A stretch of 64,000 bases of DNA from Microbacterium hominis (GCF_013282805.1 NZ_CP054038.1:1922001-1986000); one strand, 5' to 3'. Shown: positions 29,424 to 39,254, numbered from the stretch's first letter. The notes: generated from the letters alone by a model not told the origin. A program made the numbers and translations.

Positions 29424-30743
29424 GTGACCTCAGCCACGAAGACCAGCTCCCGCGCGAGCTCTGCGAAGGACACCGAGAACGAGGCGACCGACGCAGCGGC
29501 TTCCGAGGAGGCGACGCAGCAGCCGGCCGCCAAGAAGCCGGCCGCCAAGAAGACTGCGACCAAGGCGAAGGCCAAGGCCGCACCCAAGAAGGCGTCCAAG
29601 AAGTCCGCTTCCGACGACGAGGACGACGAAGACGTCGACCTGGCCGACGCCGAGATCGAAGACGACGCCGACGCGGCGAAGACGGACGCCAAGTCCGACG
29701 ACGACGCGGACGGCGATGACGACGAGGACAAGAAGCCGGCCTTCAGCGAGCCGCTGCCCACCGGGGCGATCGTCATCTCGTCGAGCGACGAGGACGACGT
29801 GCCCGTCTACTCGACGCAGATCACCGGTGCGACCGCCGATCCGGTCAAGGACTACCTGAAGCAGATCGGCAAGGTTCCGCTGCTGAACGCGGCCGAAGAG
29901 GTCGAGCTCGCGATGCGCATCGAGGCGGGTCTGTTCGCCGAGGAGAAGCTGTCGCAGATGTCGGAGGCCGACAAGCGCAGCCAGCTCGGGCTCGACCTGC
30001 AGTGGGTCGCCCGCGACGGCCAGCGCGCCAAGAGCCACCTGCTGGGGGCGAACCTGCGCCTGGTGGTGTCCCTCGCCAAGCGCTACACGGGCCGTGGCAT
30101 GCAGTTCCTGGATCTCATCCAGGAGGGCAACCTCGGTCTCATCCGCGCGGTCGAGAAGTTCGACTACACCAAGGGCTTCAAGTTCTCGACGTACGCGACG
30201 TGGTGGATCCGTCAGGCCATCACCCGCGCCATGGCCGACCAGGCCCGCACCATCCGCATCCCCGTGCACATGGTCGAGGTCATCAACAAGCTCGCGCGCG
30301 TGCAGCGGCAGATGCTGCAGGACCTGGGTCGCGAACCCACGCCCGAAGAGCTCAGCCGCGAACTCGACATGACCCCCGAGAAGGTCATCGAGGTGCAGAA
30401 GTACGGCCGCGAGCCCATCTCGTTGCACACGCCCCTCGGCGAGGACGGCGACAGCGAGTTCGGCGACCTGATCGAGGACACCGAGGCCGTGGTGCCCGCC
30501 GACGCGGTCGGCTTCACCATGCTCCAGCGTCAGCTCGAGTCTCTGCTCGACTCGCTCTCCGAGCGCGAAGCGGGGGTCATCCGCATGCGCTTCGGACTGG
30601 GCGACGGCCAGCCCAAGACCCTCGACCAGATCGGCGACACGTTCGGCGTCACGCGCGAGCGGATCCGTCAGATCGAGTCCAAGACGATGGCGAAGCTGCG
30701 GCACCCCAGCCGTTCGCAGTCGCTCCGGGACTACCTCGAGTGA
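29424..30743 (+). CDS. rpoD: Primary RNA polymerase sigma factor (RpoD/HrdB/SigA type)
   Basis: 439 residues. The N-terminal 100 residues are low complexity: a Lys/Ala tract (KPAAKK type) and then an Asp/Glu tract, typical of actinobacterial HrdB region 1. Region 1.2 starts at [16 protein letters not shown]; region 2 includes [17 protein letters not shown] and the DNA-melting/-10 recognition helix [20 protein letters not shown]; region 4 ends with the -35 helix-turn-helix [20 protein letters not shown]. The GTG start at 29424 has GAAAGG six bases upstream. It recognises the TTGACN/TANNNT promoters seen in this window. The next gene overlaps its stop codon. Confidence 0.97.
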   Translation: MTSATKTSSRASSAKDTENEATDAAASEEATQQPAAKKPAAKKTATKAKAKAAPKKASKKSASDDEDDEDVDLADAEIEDDADAAKTDAKSDDDADGDDDEDKKPAFSEPLPTGAIVISSSDEDDVPVYSTQITGATADPVKDYLKQIGKVPLLNAAEEVELAMRIEAGLFAEEKLSQMSEADKRSQLGLDLQWVARDGQRAKSHLLGANLRLVVSLAKRYTGRGMQFLDLIQEGNLGLIRAVEKFDYTKGFKFSTYATWWIRQAITRAMADQARTIRIPVHMVEVINKLARVQRQMLQDLGREPTPEELSRELDMTPEKVIEVQKYGREPISLHTPLGEDGDSEFGDLIEDTEAVVPADAVGFTMLQRQLESLLDSLSEREAGVIRMRFGLGDGQPKTLDQIGDTFGVTRERIRQIESKTMAKLRHPSRSQSLRDYLE

Positions 30744-31438
30744 GCGCCGAAGCGAACGCCGGCAAGGCGCTGACGGTCGAACTCGAGGGCACCGCCTATT
30801 CGCGTATCCCGATCCGCACCCGGGTGGTGATGCCCGGCGATGATCTCGACGCGTTCGTCCGCGAGTACGCGGGCGGTGCGGTGCAGCCCGGGGACATCCT
30901 GTTCGTGACCGAGAAGATCGTCGCGATCACCCAGGGTCGCTCGTTCCCGATCGATTCCATCCAGCCGCGCAAGCTCGCCTTCTTCCTTTCGAAGTACGTG
31001 ACGCGCACGCCCTACGGAATCGGCCTCGGCATGCCCGAGACGATGGAGATGGCGCTGCGCGAGTGCGGGACGCCCCGCATCCTGGTGGCGGCGGCGGTGT
31101 CGGCGGTGACCAAGGCCTTCGGTCGCAAGGGCGACTTCTACCGGGTCGCCGGCGACAAGGCTCGCGCCATCGACGGCCCCACCAGCGGAACGATCCCGCC
31201 GTACAACAAGGCGGTCGTGCTCGGCCCCGAGCGTCCGCGCGAGGTCGCCCAGCGGGTGAAGTCGCTGCTCGGCGGCGTCCCAGAGGTCGCCGTCGTGGAC
31301 ATCAACGACCTGGGCGGGAACATCCTCGGCTCCACGCTGGACAAGGCGGGGGAGAAGCGCCTCGTGGCGATCCTCAAGGACAACCCGCTCGGTCAGGGCC
31401 ACGAGTCCACGCCGCTCGGCATCGTCCGCGACGCCTGA
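30740..31438 (+). CDS. CofE-like protein (F420-0:gamma-glutamyl ligase family)
   Basis: 232 residues with the fold motifs of coenzyme F420-0:L-glutamate ligase: [33 protein letters not shown], a central [20 protein letters not shown] and [13 protein letters not shown]. No other F420 biosynthesis gene (cofC, cofD, fbiC) is in the window, so it may act outside F420 metabolism, as is likely for stand-alone homologues. The GTG start at 30740 overlaps the rpoD stop (GTGA), so its translation depends on rpoD translation. The specific substrate is not known. Confidence 0.8.
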   Translation: MSAEANAGKALTVELEGTAYSRIPIRTRVVMPGDDLDAFVREYAGGAVQPGDILFVTEKIVAITQGRSFPIDSIQPRKLAFFLSKYVTRTPYGIGLGMPETMEMALRECGTPRILVAAAVSAVTKAFGRKGDFYRVAGDKARAIDGPTSGTIPPYNKAVVLGPERPREVAQRVKSLLGGVPEVAVVDINDLGGNILGSTLDKAGEKRLVAILKDNPLGQGHESTPLGIVRDA

Positions 31439-31449
31439 GCACCGGCATC

Positions 31450-31503
31450 ACGCACGGAAGGGGGCGAGGGAGCAGTTGCGCTCCCTCGCCCCCTTCCGTG
31501 CGT
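31450..31503. terminator. Strong bidirectional terminator
   Basis: A perfect 24-bp stem (31450-31473 with 31480-31503) and six-base loop lie between the CofE-like gene and the convergent ATP-grasp gene, ending directly at the latter's stop codon. Confidence 0.92.
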
Positions 31504-31504
31504 G

Positions 31505-32527
31505 TCAGAAGCCGATCGCCGCGCGGTAGCGGGGCTTGTGTCCGGTGCGGATGCCGGTGACGCTGGGCTTGTTCTCGTAGACGCCGGCCCCCCAGTTGCC
31601 CTCCACGAGCACGGGACCGTCGGGACCGACCACGATGTCCCAGCCGACGTACTGCACCTGCGGGACGACCCGGGCGACCCGGTCGACGAACGCGATGACC
31701 TCGTCGACCATCGGCAGCTGGAAATCGGCGATGCGGAAACCGGTGTCGGGGTGGCGCTCATGCACGTGCCCGTGGGAGTCGTATCCCGCGCCGACCGCGC
31801 GGCCGCTCTCGTCGAGCATCGTGTAGAAGCCGCCGAAGGTCATCTGGTCGCTCACCGCGCCGCGGCCGAACTTCTGCGCCATCGCGAGGATGTGCGTCTT
31901 CTCGCCGTCGAAGAAGGCCGTGACGCGGGTGGTGTTGACCGTGCCGGGGCAGACGGCGGCGAGGTCGTCGTGCTGACGGATGACCTCCTCGATGAGGAGT
32001 TCGCCGCGGTCCACGAGCCCGCGGTGGAACTGCCCCCAGTCCGCCACCTCGGCGGCATGATACCGGTGCACGCCGGTGCCGGCCTGACCGACGGGCTCCT
32101 TGGTGACCACGGTGCCGTGGCGTTCGACGAACGCCCGCACGGCATCGGCGGAGCCCTCGTCGACGACCATCCACTCGCGGCGCAGGTGATCGCTGAAGAC
32201 CCGGTCGAACTCGACCTTGTCCTGGAAGATGTAACGGAAGTCGGGGTGATCGAACTTCTGCGAGAGCTGGTTCGACACCGGGTGCGTCATGTACGTCGCG
32301 CGCTCGTGCGGCCGGAGGATCGCGAAGTCGTAGTCGATGTAGTCCTGGAATCCGACGTTGCGCAATCCCGCCTGCCAGAGCATGTCGACGACGACGGCGG
32401 GAGTCCACTTGCCGTGCTGGACGGACGCCTCCTTCGCGCGCTCGAGGACGGATCCGACGTTGATGCGGCGCGCGCGACCGGCGAGGTAGCGCAGGCGCGG
32501 CGCAAGGCCGAGGCCTTCAGTAGCCAT
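31505..32527 (-). CDS. Sugar-transfer-associated ATP-grasp family protein
   Basis: 340 residues. The C-terminal part has the ATP-grasp active-site layout: NTTRVTAFFDGEKTHILAMA, QMTFGGFYTMLDESGRA, and WDIVVGPDGPVLVEGNWGAG where the Glu-x-Asn binds magnesium. It matches ATPgrasp_ST, a family often near cell-wall or capsule sugar transferases whose substrate is unknown. The ATG at 32527 has GGAG five bases upstream. It is divergent from the alanine racemase pair, and the two promoters overlap, so joint control is possible. A role in adding an amino acid to a cell-wall component is a guess. Confidence 0.75.
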   Translation of the reverse strand: MATEGLGLAPRLRYLAGRARRINVGSVLERAKEASVQHGKWTPAVVVDMLWQAGLRNVGFQDYIDYDFAILRPHERATYMTHPVSNQLSQKFDHPDFRYIFQDKVEFDRVFSDHLRREWMVVDEGSADAVRAFVERHGTVVTKEPVGQAGTGVHRYHAAEVADWGQFHRGLVDRGELLIEEVIRQHDDLAAVCPGTVNTTRVTAFFDGEKTHILAMAQKFGRGAVSDQMTFGGFYTMLDESGRAVGAGYDSHGHVHERHPDTGFRIADFQLPMVDEVIAFVDRVARVVPQVQYVGWDIVVGPDGPVLVEGNWGAGVYENKPSVTGIRTGHKPRYRAAIGF

Positions 32528-32560
32528 GTGTGCTCCGGAATGGGTGGTGGGGGACCCGGA

Positions 32561-32567
32561 TAGTCTA
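32561..32567. promoter_or_regulatory. Overlapping divergent -10 elements between ATP-grasp and alanine racemase genes
   Basis: The seven bases TAGTCTA read as TAGTCT on the plus strand (32561-32566) and TAGACT on the minus strand (32567-32562). On the plus strand the GTG start at 32573 follows after six bases, a leaderless arrangement; the minus-strand gene has a leader with a ribosome site. Confidence 0.6.
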
Positions 32568-32572
32568 GGGGC

Positions 32573-33250
32573 GTGAGTTCGACGAACCCTGGGCACGCTC
32601 CGTCGGGCTCGGTTCCGCGTGGCGGGCTGCGCACGCGGATCGATCTGGCCGCGCTGGCGCGCAACCTCCGCCGCGCCCGTGCCGCGCTCCCCGAAGGAGT
32701 GGCTCCCGCGACAGATCTGAGCGCCGACGCGTGGGGACACGGCCGCACCGCCTGCGCAGCCGTCCTGCGGGAGGCGGGGTTCTCCGTCGATCCCGCGGAG
32801 GCGTCGACGGTCGCGCCCGAGGTCGTCTGGGGGCTGGATGCGACGGCTCTCACCGAGCCGGTGATGCGCGCCGCCGGAATCGTGCTCAGCACGAAGGCGC
32901 TCCGAGCGGGGGAGGGCGTCTCCTACGGCTACCTGCATCGCGCTCCCCGCGACACCCGGATCGCGCTGGTGACCGGAGGCTATGCGCAGGGAGTCGTGCG
33001 CAGTCTCGGCGGCCGCGCCGTCGTCGTCATCGATGGTCTGCGCCATCCCATCGTCGGCCGCGTCGCCATGGATGTGTGCGTCGTGGACATCGGGGATGCC
33101 GCCGTCGATCGCGGCGCCGAGGCGGTCTTCTTCGGAGACCCCGCCGATGGCGCTCCCTCGGTGCGCGAATGGGTGACGGCGACGGGGATGACCGCGATCG
33201 AACTCGTCGCGGCGGTCGGGGTGCACAGCGAGCGGGAGCACGTCGCATGA
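32573..33250 (+). CDS. Short alanine racemase-like subunit lacking the PLP barrel and catalytic lysine
   Basis: 225 residues against about 370 for normal alanine racemase. Residues 20-75 keep only the first strands of the PLP barrel (RTRIDLAALARNLRRAR), and the lysine motif reads DLSADAWGHG, with S50 replacing the PLP lysine and W54 the tyrosine. The rest of the barrel is absent. From about 102 the complete C-terminal domain follows with the residues that normally reach into the partner's active site: Y118 in GVSYG, Y137 in GGYAQG, and M166-D167 in GRVAMD. It is followed with ATGA overlap by the full-barrel racemase gene. On its own it cannot be a PLP enzyme; a partner-subunit role is inferred. 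Confidence 0.85.
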   Translation: MSSTNPGHAPSGSVPRGGLRTRIDLAALARNLRRARAALPEGVAPATDLSADAWGHGRTACAAVLREAGFSVDPAEASTVAPEVVWGLDATALTEPVMRAAGIVLSTKALRAGEGVSYGYLHRAPRDTRIALVTGGYAQGVVRSLGGRAVVVIDGLRHPIVGRVAMDVCVVDIGDAAVDRGAEAVFFGDPADGAPSVREWVTATGMTAIELVAAVGVHSEREHVA

Positions 33251-34293
33251 GCGCTGTGCTCACCGTCGACCTCGACGTCTTCGCCGCGAACCTCGATCGC
33301 GTCCGGGCCGCGGTGGCCCCGGCGCGACTGATGCTGGTCGTGAAAGACGATGCCTACGGCCATGGGCTGCCCGCGATCGTCGGGCGTGCGGTGCGCGAAG
33401 GCATCGACTGGTTCGGCGCCTTCGATGTGACCACCGCCCTCGCCGTTCGCGAGACCGCGGGGCCGCGGGCGCGCGTGTTCTCATGGATGGCCGCGAGCGA
33501 GGAGGACATCGCGCGGGCGGTCGGCGCCGACATCGACCTCGGGATCGGCGACGAGGCGCTGCTGGAGGATGCCGCGGCCGTCGCCCACCGCACCGGCCGA
33601 ACCCTCTCCGTGCACCTCAAGATCGACACGGGCCTCCATCGCAACGGCGTGCGCCCCGAGCGATGGCCCGCGTTCGTCGCGCGCGCCGCAGCGCTCGAAT
33701 CGGCCGGCGCACTGCGTGTGCAGGGCATCTGGAGCCACATCGCAGAAGCCTCGGACGCCGACGACGACGCAGCCCGGTCGGCGTTCGAGACCGCCCTCGC
33801 GCAGGCGGCGGAGGCCGGACTGCGCCCCGCGGTGCGCCACCTCGCCGCCAGCGCCGCGTCGTTCGCGCGGCCCGAGTTCCGCTACGACATGGTGCGCGTG
33901 GGGGCGTTCACCTACGGCATCCGCCCGGCAGGGGGGCCGTCGAGCGCCGAGCTCGGCATCCACCCGATCGCCGCCCTCCGCACTCGCGTCCACGCGGTGG
34001 AGGGCGCGCACGCGGTGCTCGAGGCGGGAATGGGCGACGGGATCCCGTCGCTGCTCGGGGGCCGGGTGGAGGTCGCCACTCCGGCGGGGCCGCGACGGAT
34101 CCGCGAGGTCGCGGTGCGCACGATCGTGGATGCCTGGCCCGGCGCCGCCGTCGGCGACGAGGTCGTCGTGTTCGGCGCCCGATCGCACGGTGCCGCCGAG
34201 GCGACGGACCTGGCGGAGGCGATCGGCACGATCGGCGAGGAGATCGCGCTGCGCGTGTCGCCGCGCGTGCCGCGGGAGTACCGGGGTCGGTGA
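33247..34293 (+). CDS. alr: Alanine racemase-like PLP-barrel subunit with a degenerate C-terminal domain
   Basis: 348 residues. The barrel is complete: PLP lysine K33 and Y37 in VVKDDAYGHG, KIDTGLHRNG, H164 in IWSHIAEAS, the phosphate serine S202 in HLAASAAS, R217 in DMVRVG, and the late Y345 in VPREY. The C-terminal domain is altered: between RTRV (245) and GMGDG (261) about 17 residues are missing, removing the SYG catalytic tyrosine; the GY tyrosine is M262, and the MD pair is V290-R291. These are precisely the residues kept by the upstream gene. D-alanine supply for peptidoglycan is the expected role. The ATG overlaps the upstream stop codon. Confidence 0.88.
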   Translation: MSAVLTVDLDVFAANLDRVRAAVAPARLMLVVKDDAYGHGLPAIVGRAVREGIDWFGAFDVTTALAVRETAGPRARVFSWMAASEEDIARAVGADIDLGIGDEALLEDAAAVAHRTGRTLSVHLKIDTGLHRNGVRPERWPAFVARAAALESAGALRVQGIWSHIAEASDADDDAARSAFETALAQAAEAGLRPAVRHLAASAASFARPEFRYDMVRVGAFTYGIRPAGGPSSAELGIHPIAALRTRVHAVEGAHAVLEAGMGDGIPSLLGGRVEVATPAGPRRIREVAVRTIVDAWPGAAVGDEVVVFGARSHGAAEATDLAEAIGTIGEEIALRVSPRVPREYRGR

Positions 34294-34299
34294 CCCCGG
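34281..34299 (+). terminator. Hairpin at the end of alr
   Basis: CCGGGGTC and GACCCCGG form an 8-bp stem with a three-base loop that spans the alr stop codon; a second short inverted repeat CCGGCT/AGCCGG follows. Confidence 0.5.
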
Positions 34300-34314
34300 C
34301 GCCGGCTCAGCCGG

Positions 34315-34539
34315 TCAGACGGGTTCGCTCAGACGTGCCGTCTCGTCGTGCCAGGAGGTGGCGACGGCGCGCAGCTTCTCCTCGTACTTGCGACCGTGGT
34401 GCGCGCAGAACAGCAGTTCGGATCCGTTGACCTCGGCCGCGATGTAGGCCTGGGCGCCGCAGGAGTCGCACCGGTCCACCGCCGTGAGGCGGTACTCGAG
34501 GACGGCGGCGGGCTCGGTCGGTGTGGAAAGCGTGGTCAT
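34315..34539 (-). CDS. DUF7455 small zinc-binding-type protein
   Basis: 74 residues. After a variable N-terminus comes YRLTAVDRCDSCGAQAYIAA with a CxxC pair, then ELLFCAHHGRKYEEKL with a Cys-x-His-His, consistent with a small treble-clef or ribbon metal site. This short actinobacterial family (DUF7455) is commonly found next to the topoisomerase IV B gene, as here, where it is divergent from parE. GGAGG before ATG 34539 supports the start. Function unknown. Confidence 0.85.
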   Translation of the reverse strand: MTTLSTPTEPAAVLEYRLTAVDRCDSCGAQAYIAAEVNGSELLFCAHHGRKYEEKLRAVATSWHDETARLSEPV

Positions 34540-34693
34540 CTCGGTGCCTCCTCGGTGTCGCGTCGTGCTTAGCGGGTCATGACATACAACCACGGCAATG
34601 TTTCGAGAATGCCGCGAACGGGTCACAGTTCGCTCACCGCGTATCCGATCGCGGACCCTCGTGTCTGTGGAGAGGTCCGCATCACTGCACAGA

Positions 34694-34699
34694 TACCCT
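34694..34699 (+). promoter_or_regulatory. -10 element TACCCT of parE
   Basis: TACCCT ends eight bases before GTG 34708 with no ribosome site between, suggesting a leaderless or nearly leaderless transcript. Confidence 0.5.
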
Positions 34700-34707
34700 T
34701 GAAGATT

Positions 34708-36777
34708 GTGACCGCTGAATATTCCGCCCACCACCTGCAGGTGCTCGAGGGACTGGAGGCGGTGCGCAAGCGCCCTGGCATGTACATCGGCTCGACCGAT
34801 TCGCGCGGGCTGATGCACTGTCTCTGGGAGATCATCGACAACTCCGTCGACGAGGCCCTCGGCGGGCACGGCTCGAGGATCGACATCGTCCTGCACGCCG
34901 ACGGCAGCGTGGAGGTGCGCGACCGCGCGCGCGGCATCCCCGTCGACATCGAGCCGCGCACGGGGCTGTCCGGCGTGGAGGTCGTCTTCACCAAGCTGCA
35001 CGCCGGCGGCAAGTTCGGCGGCGGATCGTACGCGGCATCGGGCGGCCTGCACGGCGTCGGCGCCTCCGTGGTCAACGCCCTCTCCGAGCGACTCGACGTC
35101 GAGGTCGACCGTGGCGGGAAGACGTGGGCGATGTCCTTCCACCGGGGTGAGCCCGGCATCTTCGACGGCCCGGCGCCGGAGTCGGACTTCCGACCTTTCG
35201 AGAGCAGCAGCGAGCTGCGCGTCGTCGGCAAAGCCGCCCGAGGGGTGACGGGGACCCGCATCCGCTACTGGGCGGACCGACAGATCTTCACCAGGGACGC
35301 GGCCTTCAACCTCGCCGAGCTCGAGCAGCGCGCGCGGCAGACCGCATTCCTCGTGCCCGGCCTCGAGATCGTGATCCGCGACGAGCGCGGCGACGAGCCG
35401 GTGGAGACGGTCCACCGCTACGACGGCGGGATCTCGGAGTTCGCCGAGTTCCTCGCCCCCGACAGCGCGATCACCGACACGTGGCGGCTCACCGGCAGCG
35501 GAGGATTCACCGAGACGGTTCCGGTGCTGCAGGCCAACGGCTCGATGGTGCCCACCGAGGTGCAGCGCGAGTGCGAGGTCGACATCGCCCTGCGATGGGG
35601 CACCGGGTACGAGACGGTCGGACGCTCGTTCGTGAACATCATCGCCACGCCCAAGGGCGGCACGCACCAGCAGGGCTTCGAACAGGGGCTCATGAAGGTG
35701 CTGCGCACCCAGGTGGAGCAGAACGCCCGGAAGCTCAAGGTGGGCAACGACAAGCTCGAGAAGGACGACATTCTCGCCGGCCTCAGCGTCGTGCTCACCG
35801 TGCGCCTCCCGGAGCCGCAGTTCGAAGGGCAGACCAAGGAGGTGCTCGGCACGCCGGCCGTGCGCCAGATCGTCTCCAACGTCGTCACCCGGGAGCTCAC
35901 CGCGCGGTTCTCCTCACCCAAGCGCGACGACAAGGCTCAGACCGCGCTGCTGCTGGACAAGGTGGTCTCGGAGATGAAGGCGCGCATCTCGGCGCGCACG
36001 CACAAGGAGACCCAGAGGCGCAAGAACGCCCTGGAGTCCTCGTCTCTGCCCGCGAAGCTCGCCGACTGCCGTTCGAACGACGTCGCCGACTCGGAGCTGT
36101 TCATCGTGGAGGGCGACTCGGCCCTGGGGACGGCGAAGCTGGCGCGCAACAGCGAGTACCAGGCGCTGCTGCCCATTCGCGGCAAGATCCTCAACGTGCA
36201 GAAGGCGTCGGTGAGCGACATGCTCTCGAACGCCGAATGTGCGGCCATCATCCAGGTGATCGGCGCCGGTTCGGGCCGCTCGTTCGATCTCGATACGGCG
36301 CGATACGGCAAGATCATCCTGATGAGCGACGCCGACGTCGACGGCGCGCACATCCGCACCCTGCTGCTCACTCTCTTCTTCCGGTACATGCGCCCGCTGA
36401 TCGATGAGGGCCGTGTCTATGCCGCGGTTCCGCCGCTGCACAGGGTCGTGGTGATCAACCCGGGTTCGAAGCCGAACGACACGATCTACACGTACTCCGA
36501 GCAGGAGCTGCACACGCTCCTGGCGAAGCTGACCAAGTCGGGCAAGCGCTGGCAGGAGCCGGTGCAGCGCTACAAGGGTCTGGGCGAGATGGATGCCGAC
36601 CAGCTCGCGACCACGACGATGGACCGCACCGGTCGCACGCTGCGCCGGGTGCGCATGCAGGACGCCGAGGCGGCCGCCGCCGTGTTCGAGCTGCTCATGG
36701 GCAACGACGTCGCCCCCCGCAAGGAGTTCATCATCGACTCGAGCGATCGCCTGGCCCGGGAGCGCATCGACGCGTGA
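34708..36777 (+). CDS. parE: DNA topoisomerase IV subunit B
   Basis: 689 residues from GTG 34708. It is the ATPase subunit that drives decatenation of daughter chromosomes. The GHKL ATPase has LWEIIDNSVDEALGGHG, HAGGKFGGGSYAASGGLHGVG, and the transducer lysine in QTKEVLG; the TOPRIM domain has IVEGDSALG and MSDADVDGAHI, ending RYKGLGEMDADQL. It pairs with parC, which is tail to tail with it. A second, separate GyrB elsewhere is expected. An ATG at 34579 is in frame but adds 43 residues with no family resemblance; TTG 34699 is a lesser alternative. Confidence 0.93.
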   Translation: MTAEYSAHHLQVLEGLEAVRKRPGMYIGSTDSRGLMHCLWEIIDNSVDEALGGHGSRIDIVLHADGSVEVRDRARGIPVDIEPRTGLSGVEVVFTKLHAGGKFGGGSYAASGGLHGVGASVVNALSERLDVEVDRGGKTWAMSFHRGEPGIFDGPAPESDFRPFESSSELRVVGKAARGVTGTRIRYWADRQIFTRDAAFNLAELEQRARQTAFLVPGLEIVIRDERGDEPVETVHRYDGGISEFAEFLAPDSAITDTWRLTGSGGFTETVPVLQANGSMVPTEVQRECEVDIALRWGTGYETVGRSFVNIIATPKGGTHQQGFEQGLMKVLRTQVEQNARKLKVGNDKLEKDDILAGLSVVLTVRLPEPQFEGQTKEVLGTPAVRQIVSNVVTRELTARFSSPKRDDKAQTALLLDKVVSEMKARISARTHKETQRRKNALESSSLPAKLADCRSNDVADSELFIVEGDSALGTAKLARNSEYQALLPIRGKILNVQKASVSDMLSNAECAAIIQVIGAGSGRSFDLDTARYGKIILMSDADVDGAHIRTLLLTLFFRYMRPLIDEGRVYAAVPPLHRVVVINPGSKPNDTIYTYSEQELHTLLAKLTKSGKRWQEPVQRYKGLGEMDADQLATTTMDRTGRTLRRVRMQDAEAAAAVFELLMGNDVAPRKEFIIDSSDRLARERIDA

Positions 36778-36794
36778 CGCGTCGCCGGCGCCGC

Positions 36795-39254
36795 TCAGCG
36801 GATGCCGGTTCCCACCGAGGCGATCACGCCGTCCAGCGGCATACCCGAGGCGTCGCGCTTGGCGCCCTCCGCGGGGAGCGTCCGGGCCGCGCCGTCGGCA
36901 GCCACCGCGCGCGGTCCGGTGCCGACCCACGCGAGGGCGAGGGCGTCCTCGCCCTTGAGGAAGCGCTGCGCGCGAACGCCGCCGGTCGCACGGCCCTTCG
37001 CGGGGAACTCGCTGAACGGCGACACCTTGGCGGTTCCCGCATCCGTTCCGGCGATCGCGCCCGTCGCGCCGGCGACGGTGACCACGACCGCGTCGAACTC
37101 GGCCGCACCGACCACCTGGAAGGAGACCACGCGGGCGCCTTCCGACAGACGGATGCCGGCCATGCCGCCCGCGGCGCGCCCCTGCGGTCGCACCGAGCCT
37201 GCGTCGAAGCGCAGCAGCTGCGCGTCGGACGCGATGAAGACGAGCTCGTCCCCGTCGGCGGCCGGCGCCGCCCCGACGACGCGGTCGCCGGACTTCAGCG
37301 AGATGATCTCGATGTCGTGCTTCGTACCGATCTCGGCCGCCGAGACACGCTTGACGATGCCCTGCGCGGTGCCGACGGCGAGGGGCACGGCACCCTCCAG
37401 CGGAACGATCGCGACCACGTGCTCGTCGGCGGACAGTCCCAGGTACTGGTCGGCTTTCGTGCCGGCGGCCAGCTGAACCGAATTGCCGGGCACCGACGGC
37501 AGGTCGACCGGCGTGAACCGCACCAGGCGCCCCGCGCTGGTCACCGCGCCGAGGTCGCCGCGGGTGGTGGTGTCGACGGCGCTGCGGACGGCGTCGTGCT
37601 TGGCGCGGCGCGTGGGCGCGACGATCCCGCCGCCCGGTGCCTCGGCGGTCAGCTCCGCGCGTGCCATGCGTCCCGTCGTGGAGAGGAAGACGCGGCACGG
37701 CGCATCGGCGATCTGCAGGTCGGCGACAGCGGCGGCGGCGCGGGAGCGGGGCGCGACCGGGCCGCCGTTGAGCAGGAGGGTGCGTCGCGGCGTCCCGTAC
37801 GTGTCTGCGGCCGCTTCCAGCTCGCGCGCGACCTGAGCGCGCAGCAGCGTGTCCGAGGCCAGGAGCTCTTCGAGGTGCGCGATCTCGGCCTGGAGGCTGT
37901 CGCGCTCCGCCTCCAGCTCGATGCGCGAGAACTTCGTGAGGCGGCGCAGACGCAGCTCGAGGATGTACTCCGCCTGGGGCTGCGAGAGGTCGAACACCTG
38001 CATCAGGCGGCCGCGCGCCTGCTCCCCGTCGTCGGAGGCGCGGATGACCTGGATGACCTCGTCGATGTCCAGGATCGCGATCAGGAGCCCCTCGACGAGG
38101 TGGAGGCGCTCACGGCGGCGAGCGAGGCGGTACTCGCTGCGGCGGGTCACGACCCGCAGCCTGTGGTCGAGGTACACGCTCAGCATGTCCTTGAGCCCCA
38201 GGGTCTGGGGCTGCCCGTCGACGAGGGCGACATTGTTGATGCCGAACGAGTCCTCGAGCGGGGTGAGGCGGTAGAGGTGCTCGAGCACGGCCTGCGGATC
38301 GAACCCCGTCTTGATGCCGATCACCAGGCGCAGACCCTTGTGCCGATCGGTGAGGTCGGTCACATCGGCGATGCCCTGGAGCTTCTTCGCCCCCACGGCA
38401 TCCTTGATCTTCTCGATGATCCGCTCGGGGCCGACGAGGTAGGGCAGTTCGGTGACGATGAGTCCAGTGCGACGGGGGCCCAGGGGCTCGATCGAGACCT
38501 TCGCACGCGTGCGGAAGGTGCCCCGCCCGTTCGCATAGGCGTCCTTGATCCCGTCGAGACCCACGATGATTCCGCCGGAGGGCAGATCGGGACCCGGGAC
38601 GAACTCCATCAGCTCCTCGAGCGTGGCCTCGGGGTGGTCGAGGAGGTGAACGGCCGCCGAGACCACCTCGACGAGGTTGTGCGGGGCCATGTTGGTGGCC
38701 ATGCCCACCGCGATCCCGCTCGCGCCGTTCACGAGCAGGTTCGGGAAGGCGGCCGGCAGCACCTCGGGCTGCTGGAACTGCCCGTCGTAGTTCGGCACGA
38801 AGTCCACGACGTCCTCGTCGAGGTTCTCCGTCAGCGCGAGCGCCGGGGGCGCCAGTCGCGCCTCGGTGTAGCGGGGCGCGGCCGGGCCGTCGTCGAGCGA
38901 GCCGAAGTTGCCGTGCCCGTCGACGAGCGGAACCCGCAGGGAGAAGGACTGCGCCAGCCGCACGAGGGCGTCGTAGATCGCCGCATCTCCGTGCGGGTGG
39001 AGCTTGCCCATGACCTCGCCGACCACGCGCGCACTCTTGACGTGGCCGCGGTCGGGGCGCAGCCCCATGTCGGCCATCTGGAAGAGGATGCGCCGCTGGA
39101 CCGGCTTGAGTCCGTCGCGGGCATCCGGCAGGGCGCGGGAGTAGATCACGGAGTACGCGTACTCCAGGAAGGAGCCCTGCATCTCGGTGGCGACATCGAC
39201 GTCTTCGATGCGCCCGTGGTCTGCGGGGGAGGAGTCTGTGCGGGAAGCAGGCAT
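36795..39254 (-). CDS. parC: DNA topoisomerase IV subunit A
   Basis: 819 residues. The winged-helix domain starts [25 protein letters not shown]; the quinolone-determining region is near residues 74-90 ([12 protein letters not shown]), and the DNA-linking catalytic tyrosine is Y129 in [11 protein letters not shown] coiled-coil tower follows, then a six-bladed beta-pinwheel C-terminal domain. I see no GyrA box (QRRGGKG) between blades, which supports topoisomerase IV rather than gyrase. It converges with parE, leaving 17 bases between the stops. Confidence 0.93.
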   Translation of the reverse strand: MPASRTDSSPADHGRIEDVDVATEMQGSFLEYAYSVIYSRALPDARDGLKPVQRRILFQMADMGLRPDRGHVKSARVVGEVMGKLHPHGDAAIYDALVRLAQSFSLRVPLVDGHGNFGSLDDGPAAPRYTEARLAPPALALTENLDEDVVDFVPNYDGQFQQPEVLPAAFPNLLVNGASGIAVGMATNMAPHNLVEVVSAAVHLLDHPEATLEELMEFVPGPDLPSGGIIVGLDGIKDAYANGRGTFRTRAKVSIEPLGPRRTGLIVTELPYLVGPERIIEKIKDAVGAKKLQGIADVTDLTDRHKGLRLVIGIKTGFDPQAVLEHLYRLTPLEDSFGINNVALVDGQPQTLGLKDMLSVYLDHRLRVVTRRSEYRLARRRERLHLVEGLLIAILDIDEVIQVIRASDDGEQARGRLMQVFDLSQPQAEYILELRLRRLTKFSRIELEAERDSLQAEIAHLEELLASDTLLRAQVARELEAAADTYGTPRRTLLLNGGPVAPRSRAAAAVADLQIADAPCRVFLSTTGRMARAELTAEAPGGGIVAPTRRAKHDAVRSAVDTTTRGDLGAVTSAGRLVRFTPVDLPSVPGNSVQLAAGTKADQYLGLSADEHVVAIVPLEGAVPLAVGTAQGIVKRVSAAEIGTKHDIEIISLKSGDRVVGAAPAADGDELVFIASDAQLLRFDAGSVRPQGRAAGGMAGIRLSEGARVVSFQVVGAAEFDAVVVTVAGATGAIAGTDAGTAKVSPFSEFPAKGRATGGVRAQRFLKGEDALALAWVGTGPRAVAADGAARTLPAEGAKRDASGMPLDGVIASVGTGIR

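Noticed and set aside
34579..34707. N-terminal extension of parE from ATG 34579
   Set aside because: Residues have no family resemblance and the -10 TACCCT lies inside it, so transcription starts later.
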